Source: Mallotus nudiflorus (lineage: Eukaryota > Streptophyta > Magnoliopsida > Malpighiales > Euphorbiaceae). Taken from it: a DNA stretch of 64,000 nucleotides. The stretch lies in NCBI GenBank assembly GCA_947683625.1, contig CANTUR010000037.1:1240001-1304000 (forward strand). The letters are read 5' to 3'. This document shows positions 25,150 to 37,690 of this stretch, one piece after another. Both the position numbers and the translations under genes were made by a program. The notes under the pieces were generated by a model. The model made no database searches, was not told the DNA's origin, and saw only the letters and a list, made by a program, of their open reading frames with translations. How positions within the stretch are numbered: the first letter of the stretch is position 1; each line of letters starts with the position of its first letter.

Positions 25150-26119
25150 TAAGTGCGATTTTGAGTGGAAAGTTGATAAGATAAGGAGGGAGATTTTAAA
25201 TCAAGAGTAACCGATTTGTTTGGGTTCATTCTACTAGAAGAACACAGAAGCTCACGGACAGCACTTATCACTCTACTATTCTCCTTTTTTAAGCATTTAA
25301 ATAAATAAAGATGGTAAAAAAGAATTAGAAAAAATAAGCGTATGTTTAGTATAAGTAAAATTTTAGTCATCAACCTAATTTACCCAAAATTCATATTCAT
25401 TTTTAATCATATGTATTTAATAAAATCTACTATATCCATTTTTAAGCATTTAAATAAATAAAGATGGTAAAAGAAATAGAAAAAATTAACTGTACTTTTA
25501 GTAAAAGTATTACATTTCTTACATTAAAATTATTAAGATGTCATTTAAGATTTCAACTTATTAAATTTGTAAAATTCTATAATTAAACTAAAACAAATTA
25601 ATAATTGAATAAATAAAAATAAAAATAACAGTAATTCATAAGTTATATATTTTTACTTACGTTAAATAAAAAAAATGTGTTTTTTAAAATACAAGGCGAA
25701 TATTTTAATTAGAATAAAAGATATAATTTCTAATGAAAAAGAAGAGTAGTATCTTAAATGTAGTATAATTAAAGTGTTTTATATAAAATAAAATATATGT
25801 ATTTTAAAATAAGAATTTTTATAAAGAGAAAAAAAGTAACTAAATAAATTAAAAATAACATATATTACATTAATTTTATTTTCATTAATTTTTATTACTA
25901 TTACTTTTAAATATAATAGGATTTGTTTTGAGAACTACTAAATAACTATAGGAGTATGTATAATAGTATTTTAATTAAGAAAATTTTTTAAAAATACAAT
26001 TTCTAATGGTTTGAAAAAAATGATTGAGTGATTTGAGACATAAAAACAGGTATTATATAAAAAATTTTAGAATTTGAGTAATATTAGAATAAGTATAATA
26101 ATGTTTTAGTTAAAAAATA
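25150..26119. other. AT-rich spacer
   Basis: No gene seen. It contains a direct duplication of about 80 bp (taagcatttaaataaataaa at 25290 and again at 25443, spacing about 154 bp). The part at 25360-25450 is repeated in inverted orientation at about 41990-42080. Confidence 0.6.
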
Positions 26120-26619
26120 GAGATAAGTATAATTTTGATCCCTGTGGTAAAACTAGTCCTGTGATTTTTTTTGGCTTTTAAAGTACTATGTGTTTCACAT
26201 TTGTTTACACATTAGTACCGTTCTAACAAATATTGTTTAAAATGTATGTTTTAATGTAAAAATAATATGTATTTTCAATTCCAAAATAATATAATGAGTA
26301 ATATATTATTCAACTAATAACAATAAAGTTATGAAAAATTAAATTGAGATATATTTTTAACTTAATTATGAATAAAAAGAAATAATTTTTAAAAAAAATG
26401 TACCAAGTGGTTAGATTGATAGTAAATTATATATAAAATAAATTTTTCATTAAAATTTAATATTATATTAATTATTCTCTTAAAATAATGATGGTATTAG
26501 TTATAAGAGTACTAAAGTGTAAAAAAATGTGAAACACATGGTACTTAAAAACTAAAAAAAAATCACAGGATTGGTTTTGCCTTTAAGCAAAACCACAGGG
26601 ATCAAAATTGTACTTACCC
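26120..26619. mobile_element. 500-bp MITE, Mutator-like
   Basis: Inverted ends of about 100 bp: gataagtataattttgatcc at left against ggtaagtacaattttgatcc reversed from the right, continuing through ctgtgg, tcctgtgatttttttt and the latgtgtttcaca-like word. Flanked by ttaaaaaata on both sides (26110-26119 and 26620-26629), a 9-10 bp duplication typical of Mutator-like elements. The interior is AT-rich and non-coding. Confidence 0.88.
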
Positions 26620-26683
26620 TTAAAAAATAATACTAAAAAATTATAATAAATATTTATTTTTAATAAAAATTAGAATTTTAAAG

Positions 26684-26857
26684 AATTTGACATATTAACT
26701 TTTAGAGTGAATATACAAATATAAAGATAAACACTTGTCAAATTTTTTATTTAATAACTTTAAAGCTAAGAATTTGACACATTAACTTTTAGAGAGAATA
26801 CACAAATATGAAAATAGACACTTGTCAAATTTTGGTTTAATAACTTTAAAGTTGAGC
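26684..26857. repeat. 87-bp tandem duplication
   Basis: Two units beginning aatttgaca(t/c)attaacttt at 26684 and 26771. Each contains cacttgtcaaatttt and ends aataactttaaag. Followed directly by the TA tract. Confidence 0.88.
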
Positions 26858-26858
26858 A

Positions 26859-26862
<4 letters not shown>

Positions 26863-26935
<73 letters not shown>
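26863..26935. repeat. (AT)n microsatellite
   Basis: Uninterrupted AT dinucleotide run of about 72 bp. Confidence 0.97.
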
Positions 26936-26938
<3 letters not shown>

Positions 26939-27067
26939 GCAAAATCCATTTTGAAACTCTTAAATTTTCATGTTTTACTCTATCGAGCCCTTGCCATGTA
27001 AGAAGACAATAGATGCATCTTCTACAACCAAACTATTATTTAAGGGGGAGTTATGAGATTGCATTGA

Positions 27068-27777
27068 GTGCCAAAGACCATTACATCTGATCGTGACACT
27101 AAGTTCCTTAGCCACTTTTATCTGACTCTTTGGAAGCTATTTGATTCATCATTGAACTTTAATAGTATAACACATCCACATACAGATAGGCAAATGGAGG
27201 AGGTTAATAGGACTGTGGGTAATCTTATTCAAGGTATTTTCATGGATAGACCAAAGCAATGGGATTTTACCATAGCACAAGTGGAGTTTGCCTATAACAA
27301 CATCGTTCATTGTGCAGTATGTAGATATTTATTTTCCACCGTATACATAAAGTGTCCTAATTATGCTTTGGATTTGATGAAGCTTCCAAAGATACTTGGA
27401 CTTAGTGTAGTAGCTGGTGATTTAGTAAAGCAAGTTTAAGAGATCCAAGCAGATGTCAAGAATAAGTTAGAGAAAACTAATGCAAAGTACAAGATAAAGA
27501 CCGACAAACATAGTCGATTCAAGGTGTTTGATGTTGGAGATGAAATGATAGTGTTCATTAGTAAGACTTGAATGTAAGGTGGCCATAGTAAGCTTCAACA
27601 AAGAAAGTATAGACAATATAATATTGTTAGGAAGATAAACAATAATGCTAATGTGATTGACTTGCCAAGTTGGATAGGGATTTCAAAGCCTTTTAATGTT
27701 GCTGATCTTACCTTATTCCAACCAAACATGAGTCTTGGATATCCAAAAAGTAACTTAAGGATGAGTTCTTTGTAGGT
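27068..27777 (+). pseudogene. Ty3/gypsy integrase, C-terminal half (relic)
   Basis: Open from 27068 to 27439, then broken by stops. It shows the second half of the integrase core (TITSDRDTKFLSHF with the catalytic Asp, then HPHTDRQMEEVNRT, where intact elements have HPQTDGQTEVVNR and the catalytic Glu) and DFTIAQVEFAYNN. It continues with the C-terminal stretch (KHSRFKVFDVGDEMIVF, GISKPFNVADL). This is a gypsy element of the chromovirus side, distinct from the Tekay copies. The N-terminal half and RT are absent. Confidence 0.8.
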
Positions 27778-28454
27778 GGAGGTGATTAACTTGGAGCATT
27801 CAATTAAGCATTGAACATAGTTGTGCGTTTATTCACACATGACCGTGCACAACGAATAATGTTTTTTTTTAAATACTATGAATTCTTTATTTTGGTTATT
27901 TTGGAATATTATTTTATGTCCTATTATATCCATATTATGCCTAGGGTATAAATAGATGTTTTCTAGTTTGTTTTAGAGACTGTATCACTTTTATTAATTA
28001 AAATTAAAGCTTTTACCTTGTTTATTCTCTAGATTAGGAATTGGTCTTTGGATTGAGACATGTTTATTCTTGTTGATCAATGATGTGTTAATCAATCAAG
28101 CCATACACTGCGTCAATAGCAATTGAAAGAATAAAGCATTTTTATCGCACTATTGTGGAGATTGAGCAAATTGATATCTAAGATCACTAAATGCTAATGA
28201 CATTAGCAGGTTACTCCATGTTGGTGAACAATGCAGTTTTCTTGGAATGTTCAATAGTATAGATTGTATAGAGTGAAAATGAAAAAAAAATTATCCTACA
28301 GCATAGGCCTAACAATATACATGTCCTTATGGATCACCAATAATTATTCTAAAAGTTATAGCAAATTATTATCTATGGATATGACACACTTATTTTGGTA
28401 TGACTGACACTAATGATGATATTAATGTGTTAGAGTCATCTTATTTTATTTCTA
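27778..28454 (+). other. probable LTR remnant behind the gypsy integrase
   Basis: Non-coding. Contains a TATA-like gggtataaatagatg at about 27950 and a tract typical of an LTR promoter, directly after the end of the integrase frame. No second copy is in the window and I could not fix its ends. Confidence 0.4.
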
Positions 28455-30873
28455 ATCATGCAAATGTGATACGTAATCCTTAAGTATACAGAATTGTACA
28501 AGTAGTAATTAAATATCGATCCCACAAAGATTGCAAATTGAGTATTGTAATATTAATTGTGCCTTGCTTGTTTAAATAATGAAAAATGGTGTTTTGAAAT
28601 TAACTAAAATTAAATAAAAGAAATATGAATTAATTAACAATCATAAAGAGCAAAGATTCTTATTATCAATTCAATCATTTCTTAAGATCAATTAGTACCT
28701 AAGCCATACATAACCTTAATCTAATTTAAAGGCATCTAAGGAATCCTAGGTTTCCTCTTAGACAAATCCATAATTAACCAATTAAATTAACATTTTATAT
28801 ATATAGCTCTCACTTACTAAGTGTTTTTTAACCCGATTTAAAGCTCCAACCCTTAATCAATATTAGTTACTTTAATGTCTCTTAACTAAAAAAGCATCTA
28901 ATAGGTTATTGTTTATATCCAATGGAACTTATCTCTTAATCAAGTTTCATTGTGTATATTCAATCAAAGGGTGATCAATCCTATAAAGACCTTAGATTAA
29001 TGGCTTAGGCTTAATTGTAATATTCACATGGTTGAATTGAAATGAGAACCCTAACAAAGAACTTAGCCACTCGTGTTAATAATAAGTGATAAAGAAGAAT
29101 AATAAAAGAAAATAAACATCATCATTAATCTAAACTAAAAATGAACAATAGCAAATATTTAAAAGAAACCCCCCTTTGTAATAGAAGACTTATTATTCTT
29201 TAACCCTTATGCTCAATCTTCGAAGACAACATGAACAAGCACAAGTCTTTATTTTTTCCTAAAAATAATAAAAAGAAAATGTAATGCAAAGGTAGAAAAA
29301 TGACATCATGTTTTTTTTTAGAGGCTACACACATATAAAACCCTAGCCTCCAACCTCTTGATTTGTTTCCTTTCAAATTTCTATCAAATCCCCAAAAAGA
29401 AGCTCTTCAAATTCGAAAATCAAAATGTTGTTAGTAGGGCACACAACCATGCGCTAGTCTTCTCTTTAATTTGAGGAAATTGGCCTTTAATGATCCTTTG
29501 CATGCTCCCTTGACTCTTCCATAACATTCATAAGCCCTATGCATCTTTCCTTTACTATTCTTTAACACCTACATGCACAAAAATAATAAAAAAATAAACC
29601 ATAAATATTAAAAATAAACATAAACACAAATCATGCACACATTCATGCAAACTAAATAAAATCTCAAGAAAAGGAACACAAATGTAATTGAAATGACATC
29701 TAATACTAACACATTGAGTTCTTAAAATTTGTTACACTCATCAAATTCTCTCACACTTAAATGTTTGTTTGTCCTCAAGCAAAGCTTGAATACATCCTAT
29801 TCACCTAAAGAATCATGCTTATTAACTAGCTTTAATTTGACTAACTACCTCAAACTTTCTTTAATAAAATGCTTAAAAACTCAAAATTAAAATAGTAATT
29901 CGAGGTTAAGAATGCATTGTTACCGTGTGAGGAGCATACTTTTCTATTGAAATTATGAAAGCAAATAATTGACACTAAGAAAAATAAAACCAAGTAGGAA
30001 TCATTTTAAAACTTAAAAAGTTAAAAATTTAGCACATATAAGGTTTTTAAAAACTTTTATTCAATCAAATTCTTCCCAATCTTAGTATCCCCCACCTTTT
30101 ATGCACTACTTAATGTGGATATCTTTAAAAAGGGTCATTTGGATACTTTTACTCTAAAAAGAGCATTGGAGTAGAATGAACATTTAAAGATATTATTTTT
30201 AAATTTAGCTCCTAATGAGTGCGTTTTATGCTCCATCTTGTTTTGTTGAAGAAAATAAACCAAAATGCATGAGAATTTAACCACACTTAAGGTTATACTC
30301 AAATTTCCTACTTACAAACATTTTTCTTAAACATTAAGCACCTAAATTCATTTGTTCAATAGAAAAGTAAGCATTAAATTCATTAAAAATTCCTAACCAC
30401 AAATTACTCTCCTAATTTAAAGTCCAAACAAATCATTAAAAGAAGATTAAAGCATTTCTTCAAGAAAATTAAACTTTAATTAATAAGACTCTATATGTGA
30501 ATAGGTTACAACAATCCAAGTGTGAGAATAATGCATGAACAACAAAATAATTAAACCAAAACATGCATGACTCTTAAAGTAAAACAAGCACACAAACATG
30601 AAAGAAAATAAAAAATAAATAAGAACAAAAGAATAGTGTACTTCCCTCATTCTAATGCAATTGGTGGAGGTTAAAAGAGGGACAACAATAGCTTTTGCTG
30701 CCTCATTAATGATCGTAGACCTTTTACTTTAAGGGAGTATATGAAAGATTTCATCCATTTAAGCTTGCAACCTTTCAACCTTTGATTCACAATGCCTCTC
30801 AAATTTATCCATATCATTAGACAATTCCACAATCACGTTCCCAATCCTATTGTTAGAGATGTCCATTAACTCC
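28455..30873 (-). other. non-coding 3' region of the Athila-like element
   Basis: No coding frame. It holds the two stereotyped phrases named for the element, and at about 30078-30175 one unit related to the 122-bp repeat of the Tat/Ogre-type element. I could not find a paired LTR, so the element's 3' end is uncertain. Confidence 0.5.
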
Positions 30874-31946
30874 TCATGATCCCATCACTCCAACATTCGG
30901 TGTTCCCTCTCTTCTTTGCTTGGCTCTCACTTTCATTAGTTTCTTCCTCCATGGAGTTAAGAGGCAAAGAGACTTCACCATATTGCATTGCCACTTGATG
31001 CAACAATAACATCTTCTTGAAGTGACATCATGAAACTTAATAAACTTTGTGGTGATTTTACCTTGAACAGGGTAGCCTTCATTTAGGGATTCAGCTTCTA
31101 GTGGCTCTAATTGATGTTTGGCAAATTCGATTAGAGCAAAATACAATGCCAAACCAATGACAATATGCCCCATCAACAATAATGCTTTCCTAGCCTACAC
31201 AACACGCTACATAGAACACAAAACAAAGTATGTACTATATACTTTTATGTTAGTCTTCAAACACCATAACACAAATAACTCATCAGGAGAAACCCTAGTG
31301 CTATATTTTCTTCCAAAGATTGTGTGTGACATGAATTTATGCATGATTAAATATGAGTGATCTTTGATCAAACCACTAGTCATTACTTGACCTTCACAAA
31401 CTCTATCACCTCTAGTGATTTCATGCTAAAAACTACTAATATTATAGTCCAATGAAGGTTGACAAACACCTCCTTTAGGAAAACCAAAGATATCAGACAT
31501 GATTTTATAATCAAAATAGTACTATTTCCCAAAGAACCTACATGAAAAGTCCTTTTGATTTGCATATAGAATCTTAAATGTAGTGTAAAATTCTATTGTA
31601 AACTTAAAGAATATATCATATTGGGCTACAACCAATTTAGACCACCCTAATTTATTAAAAAAAAATCTATGGTTCCCTTAATTCCCATGTTCAAAAGTAC
31701 CTCATCATCAAAGTATTTTGACTTGCTGAAATTTCTTTTGACTAAAGAGCAGAATCTCTTACCTTCCTCTTTAAAATAAATAGCAAATAAAGCTTCATAA
31801 TCATTCCTTATGTCTTTGGACTTACCTTTGCCATTACTAAGCCTCTTTCCTTGATATAGATTTTTTGTTATAGCCATCACAATAATGTTAGTATCTCTAA
31901 AAATAAAATAGCAAAAGAGAATGACAAATAATAAGAATAAAAACAA
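30874..31946 (-). pseudogene. ATHILA ORF1-like frame, second copy
   Basis: Minus-strand frames with breaks. MAITKNLYQGKRLSNGKGK opens a basic N-terminus. The conserved block follows: IMSDIFGFPKGG, HEITRGD, HTIFGRKYSTRVSPDELFVL, then LLLMGHIVIGLALYFALIE. This pattern (FPxG, then IFGR, a (D/E)LFxLWC motif and a small GGxI-like segment) is that of the ATHILA ORF1 family, whose function is unknown. At least three stops occur. Confidence 0.6.
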
Positions 31947-32035
31947 AAGAAAAGAATAGTAGGGTTTAAATAAGAAAAAGGGTTATAAGACATAAATAAT
32001 TCTATTCCTAAAACAAAAAGAAAAAAATAAAATCA

Positions 32036-33288
32036 TCAAGTCAAAATTTCCTTAATCAAATAGAAATTAAGGATTAAAAAGGAAGTTAATCTCATATAAA
32101 ATCCCAATTTAAAAAGGAAAATCAAATCAAGAATAAAACCAAATAAAAAAAATAAAAAATTAGCAATCGAATTAAAATCAGAAACAAAATAAAAAATAAA
32201 GTAAAAAATTAACAAACAAATTGAAAATATTAAAATTTGAAAAATTTTAATTCCTCCCTCACACTTAAAATGTGCAATGTCCTCATTGCATGAGCTCTTG
32301 ACATATATAAAATAGAAAAAAATTGTGTTGCCTTTATCATTAAGGTGCATGATTGTGCAACCTGCTTTGTTGGAATTTTGACACCATAAGGTGCATGGTT
32401 TTGCGTAACATTGCAAAAGGCTATGCGATCTAATTATAAAAGTCACACTTATTAGCACTCTCCTTTACCTGCAATGATGCTTTTTGCATCTCAATTCAAT
32501 ATGTTTTCATCAATTTGCAGAGGCCAAGCATTATCAATTCATTACAATAATGTAAGAGAGAAATACACTTAAAACAAGAACAATTAACATTAACAAAATA
32601 AAAATCTCCAAAGAACTTAAACAAAAAAAAAACTAGAAGTACTTAAACAAAATAAGATAAAACATAACAAAATATAAGCTTAAGAACACATTGTTCCACA
32701 AAACACAAAACTAAAAATAACTTAAAATAAACATTGTTTAAGCTAGAACCAAATGATTTTAAAAATAAAGGCTTCATTCTTCGCCTTTTTCCTTGAATGA
32801 GGATTTTCTTTCTTCCATCTCATCATCATGTGGGAATAAAGGTGGAACAACATTCTACGAAGCTGAAATAGGCATTAAGGTTATGGTTAATCATGCTTAA
32901 TGTACAGTTCATTTTCCTTGAGGTGAGACCTATTCTTTCAACTTCTAAATTTAGCTCTCCCACATTTAAGTCTATTACTCCAACGTGCAACTCCAAGTTA
33001 TTTAGCCTCTCTATGACATCATTGAGAGTAGCATCTTGATCTTCATCCTCCTCCTCTTCTTGTGGTGCTTATAGAGGTGTGGGTTAGATAAGGAAAGTTC
33101 TACCTATATGATCAACTCTAACTAAACCCATAGCTTCCATTATGCTACTATCAATGAAATGACGATCCTTTACCTTCTTAAATGGCATGTTTTTAGTATC
33201 AAAACCTAGGTATTTAGCTATAGCATTACTAGTCCCCCCACTTTGATAGCCCTAGTCACTTTTGAAACAACATCTCTTAATTTCCCAG
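32036..33288 (-). other. spacer between the two ATHILA ORF1-like frames
   Basis: Non-coding. At 32270-32430 it repeats the kind of module seen at 37507-37690 (acaccataaggtgcatgg and related CATG-rich words). The 140-codon minus frame at 32036-32458 is rich in F, I and L because of A/T-rich composition and matches nothing I know. Confidence 0.5.
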
Positions 33289-33989
33289 CTAAAGCATGAC
33301 ACACACAAGCTTTCTATCATTGATCATGCAATACAAAATGTAAAGCTTAGTGGTGGTGACCACGAAATCCCCTTCTTTCCTTGGAAATAAGGAATGGACT
33401 ATGAGCCTATGTAAATATTTCAATATAGGTGATTGAATATGAGATTCTTTCACTAACCTAGCCTTATAGAAAGCTCCTCTCTCCTTGGTTATTTCTCTAA
33501 AAAATTCATTCCTATCATATGTAACATTAGCATCTTTGTTCTTGGGAAAATGAAAAATATCATTAAGTGCAAACAATCTTAAAATGTGATCTTTATTCTG
33601 TAAATGAAAAGTGAGTATGAGAGTGTGTTCATTAAAACTAAATGAAGAGAGAAACTTATAAATAGGTGTAGCATAAGAGGGGTTTTACTCATAACAAATT
33701 CATTCCATCCCATCCTATTAACATACAAATTAAACTCATCTAATAACCCAATTTTAGTCAAAGAGGTGGCACTCATATACCTATTAGGCATAATCTTTCC
33801 ACCTATCATTTGCTCAAACTTATTCCTATGCCCATTATACCTAAATTGGATTTGATTAGGGAAGGGTTTTACTATTCTTTCCACACTAGCACCACCCGAA
33901 TTATTAGAGTTGCCACTAAGTCTAGTTCTCTTTGGAGGACGAGCAGACTTCTTCTTAGCAATACTCTTTCTCCTTTGCTTTCTTTCCAT
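33289..33989 (-). pseudogene. ATHILA ORF1-like frame, first copy
   Basis: MERKQRRKSIAKKKSARPPK opens a strongly basic N-terminus (nuclear-localisation-like). LTKIGLLDEFNLYVNRMGW follows. After one frame break come FALNDIFHFPKN, REITKERGAFYKARLV, then HIQSPILKYLHRLI and HSLFPRKEGDFV. The order matches the second copy and the ATHILA ORF1 family. This copy is less broken than the other. Confidence 0.65.
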
Positions 33990-34285
33990 GGTGTTATAAG
34001 GAAGATGAAGTGTAGGAGATGGAAGATTGAGAAAATATGAGTAGAGAAGATAATGTGAATAATGAGTGAATGTGAGGAAAGAGTGGGAGATGGGTGTTTA
34101 AATAAAAGAGGTAGAACAGTAGGGTATTATGAAAGGTTGTGGGAATTTGAATAATAGTTAAGGGTTAGGTTTTTCAGGGTTTGGGAAGTGGGAAAAGTAG
34201 TCAAAGTTAGAAGCCTTAGGTTTTTGGGAAGTGAAAAAGTTTCATGTAAACAAAATTTCATGACTTTTTAAGAGTGGAACAGTAG

Positions 34286-34290
34286 TAGGC
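34286..34290. repeat. 5-bp TSD (TAGGC), left
   Basis: taggc directly before TGTAATATCTCG; its partner is at 37502-37506. Confidence 0.9.
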
Positions 34291-37200
34291 TGTAATATCT
34301 CGTGTTTTTAAATATTTTAATACTGTACCGAGATATGCAGTGTTAATAATTTTTGTATATATATTATGATATTTTTACGAGTTGATATGTATTTAAAACC
34401 TATTTTAATTATTATGTATTATTTTAAGTGCTTTACGTAAAATTTTTCCGAGACTTTCATTTTCGGGAAAATTTTCACATAAATATTTTATTATTAATTA
34501 TTTTAAATATATTTACGGACTTGCATGAACTCATACGTATTTTTAAAATACTAAATAAAGTCTATGTGTACTTATTTATTTAATTAGGGTTTAATTAATA
34601 TTACCCTAATATTTTATTATTTTTTTATTAATTTTATTGTTATTTAATTATTTTATTTATTATTAAATTGTAAATAATAATGTGTGGTGTGTGATTTTTC
34701 CCAAATATTTTATTAAAAATTATTTTTTTATTTATTTTTCTTTTTTCTTTTTTTTCTTTTTCTTTTTCTTTCTTTTTCTTTTTCTTTTCTTTTCCTTTCC
34801 TTTTCTTTTCTTTTCTTCTTCTTCTTCTTCCTTCCCGTGCCCGATCACCAACCACCGTCTGCAACTGCCGTTCCCTTATAGTCGGTGTGCTGCCAGCAGC
34901 TCCGCCTTCCCCAGCCAGCTGCTTCGCCACCCCAAGCTCCTTCCCCGGCACCGGTTAGCCCCCATTTTCCCCATTTTGGCCGAAACTCCTCTCCTCGCCG
35001 TTCACCAACTTTTCGGCCATCGTTTTCGACACCGCCAGTCTCTTTCTTCTCCTTGAGCTCCGGTGAGTGTGATTCTATCTTTGGTTTGAGCTGAATTGGT
35101 CTTGATTTGCTTAGGTTTCGAATTTTTGATTTCGGCCACATTAGGGTTTTTTATTTCTTTGAGCTTCGAATTGCTTGATTCATGAAAACTCCCTTCACAA
35201 ATGTTGATCCTAGTATCTTAATCTACATGTGTGAATTTTTGTGGAATTTTTGGAGATTATTTTGATTTTTGGGTATTTTTGAATATTTTAATATTATTTT
35301 CTAATTTTCGGAAATTAATTAAATAAATTATGAAATTGTGTTTTATGGTTAAATTAGGTGTTTAAATGAATTATATGAATTTATTTGGAATTTTTATGAA
35401 TTTCTAAGTATTTATTTTGAATTATTTAAGTTTATGTAATTTTGGGAAAATTAGGTTAATTGAGTTTTTAATTGAAATTAATTGGTTAATTGAGTTTAAT
35501 TATTGATATTATTGATAAATATGTTGAGAAAATTAATTTTTGATAATTACACTATTTTTGGTGAATTTTTGAAGTAATTTTAGTATATTTATATATATAG
35601 GGGTATTTTGGTAATTTTACACAAAATTGGCTAAAAATGTAATTTAATTGGTTTTAATAGTTATTTAAGGTATAAAAATGATTTCTACAAATTATTTGGT
35701 ATTTTAAACTAATTAAAACTATTTTTCGTGAATTATTTTTAATTATATATATAATATACGATTTTTCTAATAAAATGAGTTTTTATCGGTTTTTATTGTG
35801 TTTAAAGGTTAATTATGTAATTTCTACCTATAAAATGAATTTCTATGTTATAAGGGTATTTTTGGTATTTCTGAAATTGTTCTGTGTTTGCGGACCCCGG
35901 TCGGTAGACGGTAGTTTAGAGTCCGACCGAGGGGTTGTGGATTTGTTGTTGTGCCTATTTTTCGAAGTGTGTTTCTTTGCAGGGTCGGCTCTACTCTTTG
36001 AGTAGAGAGATGTCCATTTTATAGGGGAGGTTCTGCCGAATTTTTGATAGAATTCTCGTAAAACGTGATGTCCGGTCGATCCCTAATTTCGATTTTGTGT
36101 TTAATATTCTAGATCGAATTCTAGGATTTCTGTTAGGGTTATTCTGATTTTTGTCGTTATTATTTATTTAGTTGCGCCGAGACCGAGGGCTAGTGGACCA
36201 AGCCCGTCGGATCCATCTCGTGGAGCGCACTAATTTGTGAGTTGCTATTATATATATATATATATATGCTTAGGATGCATGATTTAGAAATGCATGTTTT
36301 ATTTTGATTAAATATGCATAAATAATTTGATTATTTCTTAAGTTTATATTTAGTTTATTTTGGTTTATTTTTGGTATATAATAACTTATATGCATGTTTT
36401 GTTAATAAATTATATTTAAAATATTTTTAAATATATTTCTAGCTTAATTTATAATTTGATTGGATTCATTTGGCGTATATATACTCGAAATATACCTGGT
36501 TTACTTTTGGTATATTTTCGGTATATATATGGTTTATATTGTTATTTTATTTAAATTCATGCATCATTTATTTGTGAATGGATGTTTTATATTTATTAAT
36601 AAAGGATATCAACAGAACGTAATACCTAGTGGGCAGCACTAGGACCGAGTACGTACCGGTGCGCTTATAGCATTTAGGCTATATTACTAACCTATTTGTG
36701 GTTATTGATTGAAATTGATAATTTGATGTGTGAGATATGATTTGGAGGTGTGATTGCTGGAGCTCGGTTGATCAAGTGTCTCGGGGCCAATCACACTAGC
36801 AGTTAGACTGCTGGAGCTCGGTTGACTTAATGTCTCGGGGCCAATCTACTGTCTAAATGGAATAAGTGAATACTTTGGAATAAGTGAGCCTGTATGGGTA
36901 GAGTGTTGTCTAACACTGTTCTCGAGGTTGCAATATTATAGGGTTCTATTTGATCCTTCATAAACGATGATTTTCAATGAAATATATATAAAATGATTTT
37001 ATTGCATCTGTGTGTATTTGCCTGTATATATACATATTAGATATATATTGTTGATTGTATGCATTGTCATTTAGTGTGCATGTATATATATTATAGTAAT
37101 TCACTCAGTGAGGTCTGACTCCCCTCCGTTGACTAATTTTTCAGGAGAGTCAACATCTTCAGACCTCAGTAGCAGGCCTATACGCCGGATTTCTTCCACC

Positions 37201-37501
37201 CCGGCTTCTTTATGTAAACTGCTTCCCTGAGTCTTGGGTTTATTTTATCTAGACACTGCAGTAGTCGTTAAATATTTAAAGAGATGTTGTATTGTATTTG
37301 AACTAGATTTGTATCAAAAGATTTATATATGGGAGATGGATATTATTTTGGATATTTATTATTTTTATTTCCGTTGCATTATATATTGTTATTACTATTG
37401 CATGTTTATTTTATTTTATTTTTAGGCTTGCTACGGGTTCCGGATTCGAAAGAATTCCTGTTCCCTAACGCTGGTCATGGCCCCTGTTTTGGGTTGTGAC
37501 A
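34291..37501. mobile_element. solo LTR of a gypsy (Tekay-like) element, 3.2 kb
   Basis: Starts TGTAATATCTCG, ends GGTTGTGACA, so it has TG/CA ends with TGT/ACA inverted terminal bases, and is flanked by TAGGC on both sides. No internal domain, primer site or second LTR is present: the product of LTR-LTR recombination. The ends and length resemble Tekay/Del LTRs. Inside are a CT-rich tract (34731-34830), an unusually GC-rich block (34830-35060) ending in a strong splice-donor-like ccggtgagt, and a 54-bp tandem pair at 36755-36855 (tgctggagctcggttga). It lies inside the Athila-like element, so it is younger. Confidence 0.9.
36755..36855. repeat. 54-bp tandem pair inside the solo LTR
   Basis: tgctggagctcggttga, then tgtctcggggccaatc, occurs at 36755 and again at 36809. 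Confidence 0.85.
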
Positions 37502-37506
37502 TAGGC
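37502..37506. repeat. 5-bp TSD (TAGGC), right
   Basis: Exact partner of 34286-34290. Confidence 0.9.
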
Positions 37507-37690
37507 ATACGACTATACGAATTGGGGCGCATGGGCGCACAACTATATGACCTGCATTTATTAAAAATTGGCATCATAAGGCCCATGGCCATGCACAAAA
37601 GTGCATATGGCTGTGTGACTTGTACAACCAAAATTATGACACCATAAAATGCATGACCATATGCAAAATGCACATGGCCATGTGACCTAT
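37507..37690. repeat. CATG-rich palindromic word module
   Basis: Several near-palindromic words: catggccatg at about 37587, and a perfect 14-base palindrome CACATGGCCATGTG at 37671-37684, spaced by gcatcataaggcc and acaccataaaatg. A weaker version of the module lies at 32270-32430. It sits after the integrase in the Athila-like element. Confidence 0.7.

Noticed and set aside
32036..32458. 140-codon minus frame rich in F, I and L that looks like a membrane protein.
   Set aside because: A/T-rich composition alone gives hydrophobic codons; it lies in the non-coding spacer of an Athila-like element and shows no family motif.
34640..35141. Overlapping frames on both strands with poly-F/S or poly-K/E runs.
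   Set aside because: They come from the CT-rich tract and GC-rich block of the solo LTR and match no protein family.
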